Of a stretch of 20,756 nucleotides of DNA, positions 1 to 7,811 are shown in pieces. Numbering within the stretch: position 1 is the stretch's first letter; each line of letters begins with the position of its first letter. The notes beneath the pieces were generated by a model. That model had not been told where the DNA came from. It worked only from the letters and a program-made list of their open reading frames with translations, and did no database searches. The stretch is from Nitrospiria bacterium (GTDB taxonomy: Bacteria > Nitrospirota > Nitrospiria > JACQBZ01). A program made the position numbers and the translations under genes. The stretch spans positions 1 through 20,756 of the forward strand of contig CAKKOZ010000030.1 of NCBI GenBank assembly GCA_919901335.1. Reading direction: 5' to 3'.

Positions 1-119
1 AGGTGCTCTTCACGGCGCCGGCCGATGGGACCTATTATGTGCGCGTCAGCCGGTCTGCCTCCGCGCCGCCCTCAGCCGGTGTGTACGGATCGTACGACCT
101 GAAGATAACCTTTCAATAA
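1..119 (+). CDS. C-terminal end of an exported protein, possibly PPC-domain type (partial)
   Basis: An open frame runs in from the left edge and stops at TAA 117-119, giving about 38 residues. It reads FTAPADGTYYVRV, then a Ser/Ala/Pro-rich stretch, then GSYDLKITFQ. This resembles the last two beta strands of bacterial pre-peptidase C-terminal (PPC) domains, whose ends commonly read 'F.ap.dG.Y.vrv ... G.Y.l.i'. Such domains sit at the C-terminus of secreted proteases and other exported proteins. The catalytic or main domain lies outside the window, so no function can be given. It is convergent with the next gene, 62 bases away. The frame and stop are seen directly; the family is inferred from a short stretch. 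Confidence 0.55.
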   Translation, partial: VLFTAPADGTYYVRVSRSASAPPSAGVYGSYDLKITFQ

Positions 120-181
120 TAAAACAAACGGTTCGGCGGCGACAGCGCGATACTGAGGACTGCAGGACCGCAGCAGATATG

Positions 182-613
182 TTATTCCGTCTGAACGTCC
201 TTGATCTGATATTTGATTCTTCCCTCCAGCCATTGTTCCGGACAGTTTTTCGTATCCTGAATGAAATTTCCGATCTCATCCGGTTTGACGGCCTGAAGCA
301 CGCCTTTGGCGTTCCCGGGAACAATGACGCGAAGCGGCAGTGTCAGGTCTTCGACGGCGAGAACCTTTCCCTTGGCGTCCAGCATCTCAAGATGAAGCGT
401 GAAGCTTTTGACCGGTCGGCTGCCGCTGTTTTTAATCTCGCCGAACACCTCGCAGACAACCGCATTCCGCTGAAAATCCTGGTACCGATGGGCGTGAACC
501 GCCAGGGGCGTGACCAGCGGAGTCCCATTTTCAATGGCCTTGGCCGGTCCGGCCGGCCAAGGCGATAATGCGACGATGGACAATAATACAGCGATCACAA
601 CAGCGATTCGCAT
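182..613 (-). CDS. Small secreted protein with an FxLYD-like domain
   Basis: This encodes 143 residues. The N-terminus is a good Sec signal peptide: MRIAVV, then a hydrophobic stretch, then a likely signal peptidase I site after AKA at about residue 26. The mature part has the pattern 'V.GEIKNSGSRPVKSFTLHLEMLDAKGKVL', typical of FxLYD/DUF3426-like beta-sandwich domains found in exported proteins of unknown role. No catalytic motif is visible. The ATG at 611-613 is preceded by AGAAAGGG at a workable distance. It is divergent from the helicase gene and convergent with the exported protein to its left. Location outside the inner membrane is likely; the function is unknown. Confidence 0.75.
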   Translation of the reverse strand: MRIAVVIAVLLSIVALSPWPAGPAKAIENGTPLVTPLAVHAHRYQDFQRNAVVCEVFGEIKNSGSRPVKSFTLHLEMLDAKGKVLAVEDLTLPLRVIVPGNAKGVLQAVKPDEIGNFIQDTKNCPEQWLEGRIKYQIKDVQTE

Positions 614-645
614 CCCCGTACGCCCTTTCTAATAGAATGCCGAGC

Positions 646-674
646 TTGATGCCGAGTCAGAGATATGGTATTCT
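646..674 (+). promoter_or_regulatory. Possible sigma-70 promoter for the helicase gene
   Basis: TTGATG (646-651), a 17-base spacer and TATTCT (669-674) match four of six consensus bases in each hexamer. They lie 58 bases upstream of the GTG start at 732, which has AAAGGA about six bases before it. Moderate match only. Confidence 0.35.
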
Positions 675-680
675 CCGATC

Positions 681-709
681 AGTGTACGCAGAAACAATCT
701 AAAATTCAA
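681..709 (-). promoter_or_regulatory. Possible sigma-70 promoter for the FxLYD-like gene
   Basis: On the minus strand TTGAAT (704-709), a 17-base spacer and TACACT (681-686) match four of six consensus bases in each hexamer. It reads toward the ATG at 613 and lies almost back to back with the candidate helicase promoter, as expected for a divergent pair. Confidence 0.35.
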
Positions 710-731
710 GCCCGATTTTAAAGGATCCAAC

Positions 732-2735
732 GTGGTCGAAACGAATCGTTATGTCTTAAAGCGGCCTTCCGACAGTCCGGTCTCACCCCGTTTCACAATT
801 GACTATGAAAAAGAGCTCAACCCGGCGCAGTACGCCGCCGTGACCGCTTTGGACGGACCGGTTCTGGTGATTGCCGGCGCCGGCAGCGGCAAGACGCGCA
901 CGCTGGTCTACCGTGTCGCCCGTTTCATCGAGTCCGGTCTGCCGCCCCAAAACCTTCTCCTGCTGACCTTCACCCGGAAGGCGGCGCAGGAAATGCTCAG
1001 CCGCGCTGGCCTTCTTCTCGGGACCGTCTGCGATCGTGTGGCCGGCGGGACCTTCCATTCCTTTTCAAACACGATTCTCCGACGGTACGGAACGGCGATC
1101 GGGCTGGAACCGGCCTTTACTATTCTGGACCGGCCGGACGGCGAGGACGTGATCCAGCTTCTCCGGAACGCCCGCGGGCTTGGAGGGCGGGAAAAGCGTT
1201 TTCCACGAAAGAACACCCTGTCCGATCTATTCAGCGCCTCGGTGAACAAAGCAACCGGCCTGGATGAAATCGTGCTGACGGAGTATCCTCACTTCTCGGA
1301 CCATCTGAACGAGATACTGGAACTGGAAAAGGCCTATACCGATTTCAAGCGGAAGCGATCCCTTCTGGATTACGACGATCTGCTCCTCAAGCTTCAGGAA
1401 CTCCTCGAAACCCAACGCGAGATACGCGAACAGCTGTCCGAGACCTATCGCGCCATTATGGTGGACGAGTACCAGGACACCAACAAGATTCAGGCCCGCG
1501 TGGTCCGGCTCCTTTGCGCGAACCATGAGAATGTGATGGTGGTCGGCGACGACGCCCAGAGTATTTATTCCTTCCGCGGGGCCCATTTCAAGAACATCAT
1601 GGATTTTCCAAAGGAGTTTCCCAGGGCGCGCCTCTTCAGACTGGAAGAGAATTACCGGAGCACGCAGCCGATCCTAAACCTGACGAACGCGATCATCAAT
1701 CAGGCGCGTGAAAAGTATCCCAAGCATCTCTTCACGCATCAGAAGGAGGGCCGCCCGCCGGTGCTGGTCCAGGCCGAAGACGAAAACTATCAGTCGCGGT
1801 TCGTCTGCCAGAGGGTGTTGGAGCTGAGGGACGAGGGGGTGCCTCTCGGGGAGATCGCGATTCTCTTCCGCTCCAGCCGCCATTCGTTCGATCTTGAGAT
1901 CGAGTTGATCAGGCACGGCCTGCCGTTTATCAAACGGGGCGGGTTTAAGTTCATTGAGACGACCCATGTGAAGGACGTCCTAGCCCATCTCCGCGTGCTG
2001 CAAAATCCCCGTGATGCCGTGAGCTGGAACCGGCTGTTCTTGCTGATGGACGGGGTGGGACCGAAAAAGAGCCAGTCTATCATTGCGGCGATGGCAAAGG
2101 AGACGGATTGGCTGAAGGTATTGAAGGTCCAGTCGGAGCAGAAAGCGGGCGGGTCGGCATTGAAAGAGGTGACGCGATTATTTGAGGACCTTCTGGGCGT
2201 CCCCGGCGTTCCATCCGAGCAATTAAACCGGATTTACAGTTACTATACGCCGCTCCTGTCGCAGCGGTTTGACGACTATCCAAAGCGGATCAAGGATCTG
2301 GAACATCTCTACGCGATTACGGAACGTTACCTGAAGTTAGACGAGTTTTTAAGCGACATCACCCTTGAACCGCCCAGCGAGGCCGTCTCAGAGGTCGAGC
2401 CGATGGGGCGGTCCATCGGTCGGGAAGGCGAGAAGCTCATCCTATCCACCATTCATTCCGCAAAGGGCCTGGAGTGGCATACCGTCTTCATTATCTGGGC
2501 CCTCGACGGCAAACTCCCATCCATGTATTCTTTCGATAACGATGAGGAGATGGAAGAGGAGCGGCGGTTGATGTATGTGGCCGCCACCCGGGCCAAAAAA
2601 GGGCTTTATATCACCTATCCGATAAATATTTATGACAAGGTGCTTGGAACGGTTTTATCAAAGCCCACCCGGTTCTTGGATGGGATTTCAAGGTCGTTAT
2701 ATAACACCTGGTCGCTTGTCGAAGAAGATTTGTAA
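732..2735 (+). CDS. UvrD/PcrA/Rep-type SF1A DNA helicase
   Basis: This encodes a 667-residue ATP-dependent 3'-5' DNA helicase for repair or replication restart. Motifs in order: Q motif LNPAQYAAV (29-37), Walker A GAGSGKT (49-55), TFTRKAA (79-85), GTFHSF (106-111), Walker B VDEYQDT (244-250), GDDAQSIYSFRG (272-283), ENYRS (306-310), motif V TIHSAKGLEW (about 572-581) and motif VI VAATRAKKG (616-624). All core motifs are intact. It is somewhat shorter than typical UvrD or PcrA (about 720) and ends soon after motif VI, so the usual C-terminal RNA-polymerase/partner-binding tail seems absent. The start is GTG at 732 with AAAGGA upstream. The gene stands alone on the plus strand and converges on the zinc permease gene 24 bases away. 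Whether it is the main UvrD or an extra paralogue cannot be told here. Confidence 0.93.
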   Translation: MVETNRYVLKRPSDSPVSPRFTIDYEKELNPAQYAAVTALDGPVLVIAGAGSGKTRTLVYRVARFIESGLPPQNLLLLTFTRKAAQEMLSRAGLLLGTVCDRVAGGTFHSFSNTILRRYGTAIGLEPAFTILDRPDGEDVIQLLRNARGLGGREKRFPRKNTLSDLFSASVNKATGLDEIVLTEYPHFSDHLNEILELEKAYTDFKRKRSLLDYDDLLLKLQELLETQREIREQLSETYRAIMVDEYQDTNKIQARVVRLLCANHENVMVVGDDAQSIYSFRGAHFKNIMDFPKEFPRARLFRLEENYRSTQPILNLTNAIINQAREKYPKHLFTHQKEGRPPVLVQAEDENYQSRFVCQRVLELRDEGVPLGEIAILFRSSRHSFDLEIELIRHGLPFIKRGGFKFIETTHVKDVLAHLRVLQNPRDAVSWNRLFLLMDGVGPKKSQSIIAAMAKETDWLKVLKVQSEQKAGGSALKEVTRLFEDLLGVPGVPSEQLNRIYSYYTPLLSQRFDDYPKRIKDLEHLYAITERYLKLDEFLSDITLEPPSEAVSEVEPMGRSIGREGEKLILSTIHSAKGLEWHTVFIIWALDGKLPSMYSFDNDEEMEEERRLMYVAATRAKKGLYITYPINIYDKVLGTVLSKPTRFLDGISRSLYNTWSLVEEDL

Positions 2736-2759
2736 GATCGCTGTGTCGATACCCACGGA

Positions 2760-3596
2760 CTACGATTTGTGCGCTTTGACAGGCCAGAGAGGTTTCCTGC
2801 GTTTCGGCGAGAACAGGACCGACAGAAAAAACAGGGCCGTCGCCAACAGGACGATCGCAGCGCCGGATGGAATATCCATGATGAAGGAAAGAAACATTCC
2901 GGCGACGCTGGAGAACACGCCGAAAAGGATCGAGACGATCATCATGCCCTTCATGCTGCGGGTCAACTGATAGGCGGTTGCGGCCGGAATCAGGATCATG
3001 GCGTAGACCAGAACCGCCCCCACGGCCTTGAGAGAAACGACGATCGTCAATGCGATCAGGCTGATGAGGAGGAAAAAAAGGCTGCGGGCCGGGATTCCGG
3101 AGGCCTCGGCCATTTCCTGATCAAAGGCGATGAACAGGAGTTCTTTGTAGAACAGAAAAAGCGCGACCAGAACCGCCAGGCCCAGCCCGGCGATGACGGT
3201 CAGGTCGGACGGGGTGACCGACAGAATGCTCCCGAAAAGATAGCCGTACAGTTCGGCATTGTAACCCTTCATGAAGCCAATGAACAGGATCGCCATGGCC
3301 ATCGTGGAGGTATAGAAAATTCCGATCGAGACGTCTAACTTCATCCGCCCTTTCTCAACCAGAAGCCCCGTGATCCAGACCGTCATCAGTCCGAAGAGAA
3401 CCGCCATGCCCATCGGATTCAGGCCCAGGAGAAAAGCCAGGGCGACCCCGGCGAAGGCGGCATGCGCGGTTCCGGCCCCGATAAACGACAGCCCCTTTAA
3501 TACGACAAAAACGCCGATGACTGAGCAGAGAATCCCGATCAGCACCGAGGCCAGCAACGCCCGCTGCATGAAGCCGTAGGCCATGATCTCAAGCAT
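2760..3596 (-). CDS. znuB: Metal ABC transporter permease, ZnuB/ABC-3 family
   Basis: This 278-residue protein is almost entirely hydrophobic, with about eight membrane segments, and has the ABC-3 (cluster 9) permease style: 'LKGLSFIGAGTAHAAFAGVALA' near residues 33-54 and 'LKAVGAVLVYAMILIPAATA' near 188-208. It would form the inner-membrane channel for zinc or manganese import with the adjacent ATPase and binding protein. The ATG at 3594-3596 overlaps the end of the ATPase gene by eight bases, with GGAG upstream, so translation is probably coupled. It is the last gene of the long minus-strand array and faces the helicase gene. The zinc assignment comes from the binding protein next door; the permease alone does not settle the metal. 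Confidence 0.92.
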   Translation of the reverse strand: MLEIMAYGFMQRALLASVLIGILCSVIGVFVVLKGLSFIGAGTAHAAFAGVALAFLLGLNPMGMAVLFGLMTVWITGLLVEKGRMKLDVSIGIFYTSTMAMAILFIGFMKGYNAELYGYLFGSILSVTPSDLTVIAGLGLAVLVALFLFYKELLFIAFDQEMAEASGIPARSLFFLLISLIALTIVVSLKAVGAVLVYAMILIPAATAYQLTRSMKGMMIVSILFGVFSSVAGMFLSFIMDIPSGAAIVLLATALFFLSVLFSPKRRKPLWPVKAHKS

Positions 3597-4368
3597 GGTG
3601 ATAATCTCCGACGATCACGAACCCTTTTTCCGTGACCATGATCTGCGTGCCGTAAACCTGCGACAGAATTTCCTTCGTCAGCACTTCGTTGGGAGGGGCC
3701 GCGGCGTAGAGTTTTGTTTTAAGCAGGGCAAGCCGGTTGACGAAGGGAACGATCATGTTGATGTCATGCGTCACCAGCAGAATGGTCAGGCGCAGCGTGT
3801 CGTGCAGTTTTTTAATCAGCTCCAGGATGGTTTGCTGCGTCGGCATGTCGACCCCGGTGGTCGGCTCATCCAGAAGAAGCACCTGGGGCTGCTGCGCGAG
3901 CGCGCGCGCGATGAAGATGCGTTGCTGCTGTCCGCCGGACAAATGGCCCAGGGATCGATCCGCGTAGTCCGCCATTCCCACTTCGTCAAGGGCGTGCCGG
4001 GCGATTTCATTATCCCGACGGGACGGACGGCGGAGGAGGCCGATCGAGCTGAACCGCCCCATCAAGACCGCCTCGAAGACCGTGACCGGGAAATCCGGAT
4101 CCACGCGATCCTTCTGCGGGAGATAGCCGATTCGGGCGCGATGGTGGCAGCGGAGCTTCTCGCAGGCGCAGTCAAAGATCTGGACCTGTCCGGAGACGGG
4201 AGGGATGAGGCCCAGCAGGGCCCGCAGCAGCGTGGTCTTGCCGGAGCCGTTGGGCCCGATAATTCCGATGAATTCTCCCTCCATGATCTCGAGCGAGATC
4301 TCTTCGAGAGCGATCCGGCCGGGAAATCCGAAGCTGGCCTTTGAAAATTGGATGATCGGTTTGGACAC
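3589..4368 (-). CDS. znuC: Metal ABC transporter ATP-binding protein, ZnuC type
   Basis: This 259-residue protein is a complete ABC ATPase: Walker A GPNGSGKT (38-45), Q-loop Gln85 in YLPQK, signature LSGGQQQR (143-150), Walker B VLLLDEP (163-169) and switch His201 in VTHD. It would drive import of a divalent metal through the ABC-3 permease whose start codon lies inside its last codons. The gene order binding protein, ATPase, permease is usual for cluster 9 importers. It starts eight bases after the binding-protein stop. No extra regulatory domain is seen at the C-terminus, which ends in a His-containing YHHA. Confidence 0.92.
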   Translation of the reverse strand: MSKPIIQFSKASFGFPGRIALEEISLEIMEGEFIGIIGPNGSGKTTLLRALLGLIPPVSGQVQIFDCACEKLRCHHRARIGYLPQKDRVDPDFPVTVFEAVLMGRFSSIGLLRRPSRRDNEIARHALDEVGMADYADRSLGHLSGGQQQRIFIARALAQQPQVLLLDEPTTGVDMPTQQTILELIKKLHDTLRLTILLVTHDINMIVPFVNRLALLKTKLYAAAPPNEVLTKEILSQVYGTQIMVTEKGFVIVGDYHHA

Positions 4369-4375
4369 GGCTGTC

Positions 4376-5284
4376 TCAATCCTTCAGTGCGTCAACCAAT
4401 TGGTTGACGTTGTATTCTATCATCGCGCGGTACGTCTCCGCGCCGGGGAGGGCTCCCGGGATCGGGGTGAGGACGACCACCTTGGCCCCGGTTTCCTGAG
4501 CCAAAATCTGCGGCAGCTTCGGGTTGAGCTGCGGTTCGGAGACGATCACGCGGATTTTTTCGGCCTTAATCATCCGGATCAGATCGGACAGATGTTTTGC
4601 GGATGGTTCAGCCCCGGCCTGTGAAGCAATGCTCCCGCGGATCGTGAAGCCGAACCGCCGCGCAAAGTAGGACCAGGCGGCGTGATGGGAGATGATTTTT
4701 TTGTTCTGAAGCGATTTAAGTTTCGTCATCAGCCGCTGCTGGGTTCGGTCCAGGTCTTGAATATACTGCGCTTGGCTCTTCAAGTAATCGTCTTTATGGG
4801 CCGGGTCAATCTTCAAGAGCCCCTCGGTGATATGCCGCACCATCCGCTTGGCGTTTTCCGGGTCCAGCCAGATATGAGGGTCTCCCAGAGACGGAGAACC
4901 GGTGGGGCTATCCTGGCTTTTAAGCAACGGGACCCCTTTGGATGTGGTGATGATCAAGAGACGGTGGTTATCGGCATTCTTGATCAGGCCGTCCACCCAG
5001 ACTTCCAGTCCCAACCCGATCTGGACCAGCATTCGGCCTTCTCTGATGGCAAGGATATCGGTCGGTTTCGGGGTGTAGGTGTGTTCGTTTTCGAGTCCGC
5101 TGAGCAGGCTGGTGACCGTCACTCGCTCGCGTCCGATCTGCTGGACCAGGTCCTTGAGGACGGGAAAGGTCGCGACAACCTTGATCGGTTCGTCCGCAAC
5201 GGCGGAATCGGAGACGCCGGCCTCCGGTGCGGCCAGCCCGATTCCCGAGAACAGGATCGTTAACAGAAGGATGCGCAGCGCCAT
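4376..5284 (-). CDS. znuA: Zinc ABC transporter substrate-binding protein, ZnuA type
   Basis: This 302-residue exported protein is of the cluster 9 (ZnuA/TroA) family. The N-terminal signal peptide is followed by VVATFPVLKDLVQQIG (36-51). Likely metal ligands are Glu67-His68 in ENEHTYTPKP, His137 in DPHIWLDP and a His in ISHHAAW (200 or 201). A His at the third site is typical of zinc binders; manganese binders usually have Glu there. The acidic residue usually found near residue 273 (in 'LDPLG') is Thr here (VLTPIPG), so Glu67 may complete the site, as proposed for E. coli ZnuA. The His-rich loop of many ZnuA proteins is missing, with a short Ser/Pro/Gly loop in its place. It starts one base after the HIT gene stop. 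Zinc specificity is inferred from ligands. Confidence 0.88.
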   Translation of the reverse strand: MALRILLLTILFSGIGLAAPEAGVSDSAVADEPIKVVATFPVLKDLVQQIGRERVTVTSLLSGLENEHTYTPKPTDILAIREGRMLVQIGLGLEVWVDGLIKNADNHRLLIITTSKGVPLLKSQDSPTGSPSLGDPHIWLDPENAKRMVRHITEGLLKIDPAHKDDYLKSQAQYIQDLDRTQQRLMTKLKSLQNKKIISHHAAWSYFARRFGFTIRGSIASQAGAEPSAKHLSDLIRMIKAEKIRVIVSEPQLNPKLPQILAQETGAKVVVLTPIPGALPGAETYRAMIEYNVNQLVDALKD

Positions 5285-5285
5285 T

Positions 5286-5630
5286 TTAGCCTGGGGGCCA
5301 TGTCATCTGTCGGCCGCCCAAGAGATGAACATGGAGGTGATGGACGGTCTGTCCCCCGTCCGGTCCGGTATTGATCACCGTTCGGAATCCGGTCGGGGTG
5401 AGGTTGCGCGTCTTGGCCAGGCTGTTCACGATCAAAAATAAAGAGCCCATCAGGTCCTTGTCCGTTTGGGTCAGGCTGGACAACGAATCAATATGTTTTT
5501 TGGGCACCACGATCATGTGAACCGGGGCCTGGGGGTTGATGTCTTCAAAGGCCAGCGCGTCGTCGTCTTCATAGACGATACGGCTTGGAATCTCTTTTTT
5601 AATCATGCGGCAGAACAGACATGGGGTCAT
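5286..5630 (-). CDS. HIT-family nucleotide hydrolase, HINT-like
   Basis: This 114-residue protein is of the histidine triad family. The triad is HHLHVHLLGGR, with His98, His100 and His102; His100 is the expected nucleophile that attacks nucleoside phosphoramidates or adenylates. An N-terminal C-x2-C (Cys4, Cys7) fits the zinc-binding HINT subgroup. The core 'ALAFEDINPQAPVHMIVVPKKHI' is characteristic. Length matches the family (about 110-140). It begins one base after the hisIE stop (TGATATG), so it is very likely cotranslated with the histidine genes. Its position behind hisIE matches the placement I recall in related genomes, but a direct role in histidine synthesis is not established. Confidence 0.9.
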   Translation of the reverse strand: MTPCLFCRMIKKEIPSRIVYEDDDALAFEDINPQAPVHMIVVPKKHIDSLSSLTQTDKDLMGSLFLIVNSLAKTRNLTPTGFRTVINTGPDGGQTVHHLHVHLLGGRQMTWPPG

Positions 5631-5631
5631 A

Positions 5632-6312
5632 TCAGGATCTCCTGCGCCGGACGGTTTTGCTCATTTTCCCGAATCGCTTCTGCAACTCTTGATAGATGTC
5701 GGAAGGCGCGATGGTGTGATGGCCCATGAGAACCAGGGTATGGAACCACAGATCGGCCACCTCCCAGATGATATCGGAGGCCCGGTTGTTTTTTGAGCCG
5801 ATGATGAGCTCGCCGGATTCCTCTCCGATCTTTTTTAAAATCGTGTCCCGTCCCGATTTCAACAACAGGGAAACATAGGAGTCCGCTTTCGGAGACCGCT
5901 TGCGGTCCAGGATCACGTCATAAATGCGATCCAGAATCAAGGCCTTTGACGGCGACGGCTTGAACCGGCGGACGGCGCCGTTCTTGACGGTCCGGAAAAA
6001 ACAGGACGCTTGCCCCGTGTGACAGGCCGGCCCTTCCGGTTCGACGCGGACCAGCAGCGTGTCGCCGTCGCAGTCGAGCCGGACTTCCTTGACGTTCAGA
6101 TAGTTTCCGGAGGTGGCCCCTTTGGGCCAGAGGGTCTTACGGGACCGGCTCCAGAAATGGGCCCGGCCGGTCCGGATCGTTTTCTCCAAGGCGTCGCGGT
6201 TCATATAGGCCATCATCAAAACGGCGTCGTCGCGATGGTCCTGGATGATCGCCGGGATCAAACCGTCTTCGTTGAACTTCAATCCCCGCGGCAGTCGTGA
6301 TCGAGTTGTCAT
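5632..6312 (-). CDS. hisIE: Bifunctional PR-AMP cyclohydrolase / PR-ATP pyrophosphohydrolase
   Basis: This 226-residue fusion catalyses steps 2 and 3 of histidine synthesis. The N-terminal HisI domain (about 8-115) has WSRSRKTLWPKG (54-65), the metal-binding DCDGD (80-84) and zinc cysteines in ACHTGQASC (Cys97, Cys104). The C-terminal HisE domain (about 125-210) has the MazG-like EESGELIIGSKN (164-175) and EVADLWFH (184-191). It ends in a basic VRRRRS tail. The start overlaps the end of hisF by four bases, and the HIT gene follows after one base. The two activities are fused in many bacteria and separate in others, so the fusion is normal. Confidence 0.95.
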   Translation of the reverse strand: MTTRSRLPRGLKFNEDGLIPAIIQDHRDDAVLMMAYMNRDALEKTIRTGRAHFWSRSRKTLWPKGATSGNYLNVKEVRLDCDGDTLLVRVEPEGPACHTGQASCFFRTVKNGAVRRFKPSPSKALILDRIYDVILDRKRSPKADSYVSLLLKSGRDTILKKIGEESGELIIGSKNNRASDIIWEVADLWFHTLVLMGHHTIAPSDIYQELQKRFGKMSKTVRRRRS

Positions 6313-7079
6313 TTTGACCTCACCGGAAATCGGACTGGAATTCCTTTTGAGTCGAGATACGTTTTGGCTTCGAGAATCGTATGCTGCCGGTAGTGAAAGA
6401 TGGAGGCGGCCAGAACGGCGTCGGCCCGTCCGGTGGCTAGGACGTCGTAGAGATGTTCCAGATTGCCCGCGCCGCCCGAGGCAATGATCGGAATCGGGAC
6501 GGCCTCGGCCACAGCCCGTGTCAGTTTGAGATCATAGCCTTCCTTTGTGCCGTCCTGATCCATGCTGGTCAATAGAATTTCACCCGCGCCGGCCTCGGCC
6601 ATGCGGACGGCCCAGGCCACGGCATCGATTCCGGCGGACGTCCGCCCGCCGTGGGTGTAGACAAGCCATCCGTCCCGGGACCGTTTGGCGTCGATCGCGA
6701 CCACGATGCACTGGCTTCCGAATCGCTCCACCGCGGCCTTCACAAAATCGGGGTTTTCCACCGCGGCGGTATTGATCGAAACCTTATCGGCGCCGGCCAG
6801 GAGCAGATCGCGGATATCCTGAAGTGTTCGGACGCCGCCGCCGACCGTGAGCGGCATGAACACCTCGGCCGCGGTGCGTTCCACGACGTCCAGCAAGATT
6901 TTCCGCTTCTCATGGGAGGCCGTGATGTCCAGGTAGCAGAGCTCGTCCGCTCCTTCGTCATCGTAATACCGGGCGATCTCGACCGGATCGCCGGCGTCGC
7001 GTAGATTGACGAAGCCGACCCCCTTGACGACCCGTCCGTCCTTCACATCCAGGCAGGGGATGATTCGTTTGGCCAGCAT
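6309..7079 (-). CDS. hisF: Imidazole glycerol phosphate synthase cyclase subunit HisF
   Basis: This 256-residue (beta/alpha)8 barrel uses ammonia from HisH to convert PRFAR to imidazole glycerol phosphate and AICAR. The catalytic aspartates are present: Asp11 in IIPCLDVKDG and Asp130 in VVAIDAKR. Phosphate-binding loops include LTVGGGVRT (77-85) and IIASGGAGN. Length and N-terminus (MLAKRIIPCLD) match the family. The first base of the ATG is shared with the hisA stop (one-base overlap, TGATG), and the end overlaps hisIE by four bases. Its partner HisH is encoded two genes upstream. Confidence 0.97.
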   Translation of the reverse strand: MLAKRIIPCLDVKDGRVVKGVGFVNLRDAGDPVEIARYYDDEGADELCYLDITASHEKRKILLDVVERTAAEVFMPLTVGGGVRTLQDIRDLLLAGADKVSINTAAVENPDFVKAAVERFGSQCIVVAIDAKRSRDGWLVYTHGGRTSAGIDAVAWAVRMAEAGAGEILLTSMDQDGTKEGYDLKLTRAVAEAVPIPIIASGGAGNLEHLYDVLATGRADAVLAASIFHYRQHTILEAKTYLDSKGIPVRFPVRSK

Positions 7080-7810
7080 CAGACCGCACCCCGGGCCAGT
7101 GAAAGCGCCTCGCTTAGTTTGAGAGCGCCGGTGTACAAGGCTTTTCCGACGATGACGCCGGACAGGCCGGAGGACTCCAACGCGAGCAGTGACCGGATAT
7201 CCTCAAGGGAGGTAATTCCGCCGGAGGCGATGATCGGGATTTCCACCGCCCGGACCAGCTCCCGGATCGCATCCAGGTTCGGTCCCATAAGCATGCCATC
7301 CCGTTGAACGTCGGTGAAGATGATGGACAGAATCCCCAATCCATCCAATCGATTCACGAGATCCAACGCGGACTGTTCCGTGGCCTCGGTCCATCCCTTC
7401 ACCAGTACCTTTCCTGCCCGCGTATCCAGCCCGACCGAGATCCGGCCTGGAAAAGTGCGGCAGGCCGTTTCTAAAAAGGCGCGGTCGGAAACGACGCGGG
7501 TTCCCAATACGATTCGGGAAACGCCCTGCTTGATATACTGTTCAATATCCTCGATCGTTCGTATGCCGCCCGCCGCCTGAATCGGAATCTTGACGGATTG
7601 AATCATCTTTAGAATCGGGTCTCGGTTCTTGGGCGCTCCGCTGAAGGCCCCGTCCAGATCCACGACATGAATCAACTCGGCGCCCTCGGATTCCCATCGG
7701 CGGGCGACCGCGACCGGATCATCTGAATAGACCGATTCCGTGCCGGCCCGTCCCTGCTCCAGGCGCACGCAGCGACCGTCTTTGATATCAATCGCCGGAA
7801 TGATCACCAT
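7079..7810 (-). CDS. hisA: ProFAR isomerase HisA
   Basis: This 243-residue (beta/alpha)8 barrel catalyses the Amadori isomerisation of ProFAR to PRFAR. Key features are Asp8 in IIPAIDIKDG, the acid-base Asp in SVGLDTRAG near 129, IQAAGGIRT and IIASGGITS phosphate loops, and FTDVQRDGML. It has the usual internal two-fold repeat of this barrel family and normal length. It starts one base after the stop of the lipoprotein gene and touches hisF. The wording GGIRT/GLDTRAG suits HisA rather than the dual-function PriA of actinobacteria. Confidence 0.96.
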   Translation of the reverse strand: MVIIPAIDIKDGRCVRLEQGRAGTESVYSDDPVAVARRWESEGAELIHVVDLDGAFSGAPKNRDPILKMIQSVKIPIQAAGGIRTIEDIEQYIKQGVSRIVLGTRVVSDRAFLETACRTFPGRISVGLDTRAGKVLVKGWTEATEQSALDLVNRLDGLGILSIIFTDVQRDGMLMGPNLDAIRELVRAVEIPIIASGGITSLEDIRSLLALESSGLSGVIVGKALYTGALKLSEALSLARGAV

Positions 7811-7811
7811 T

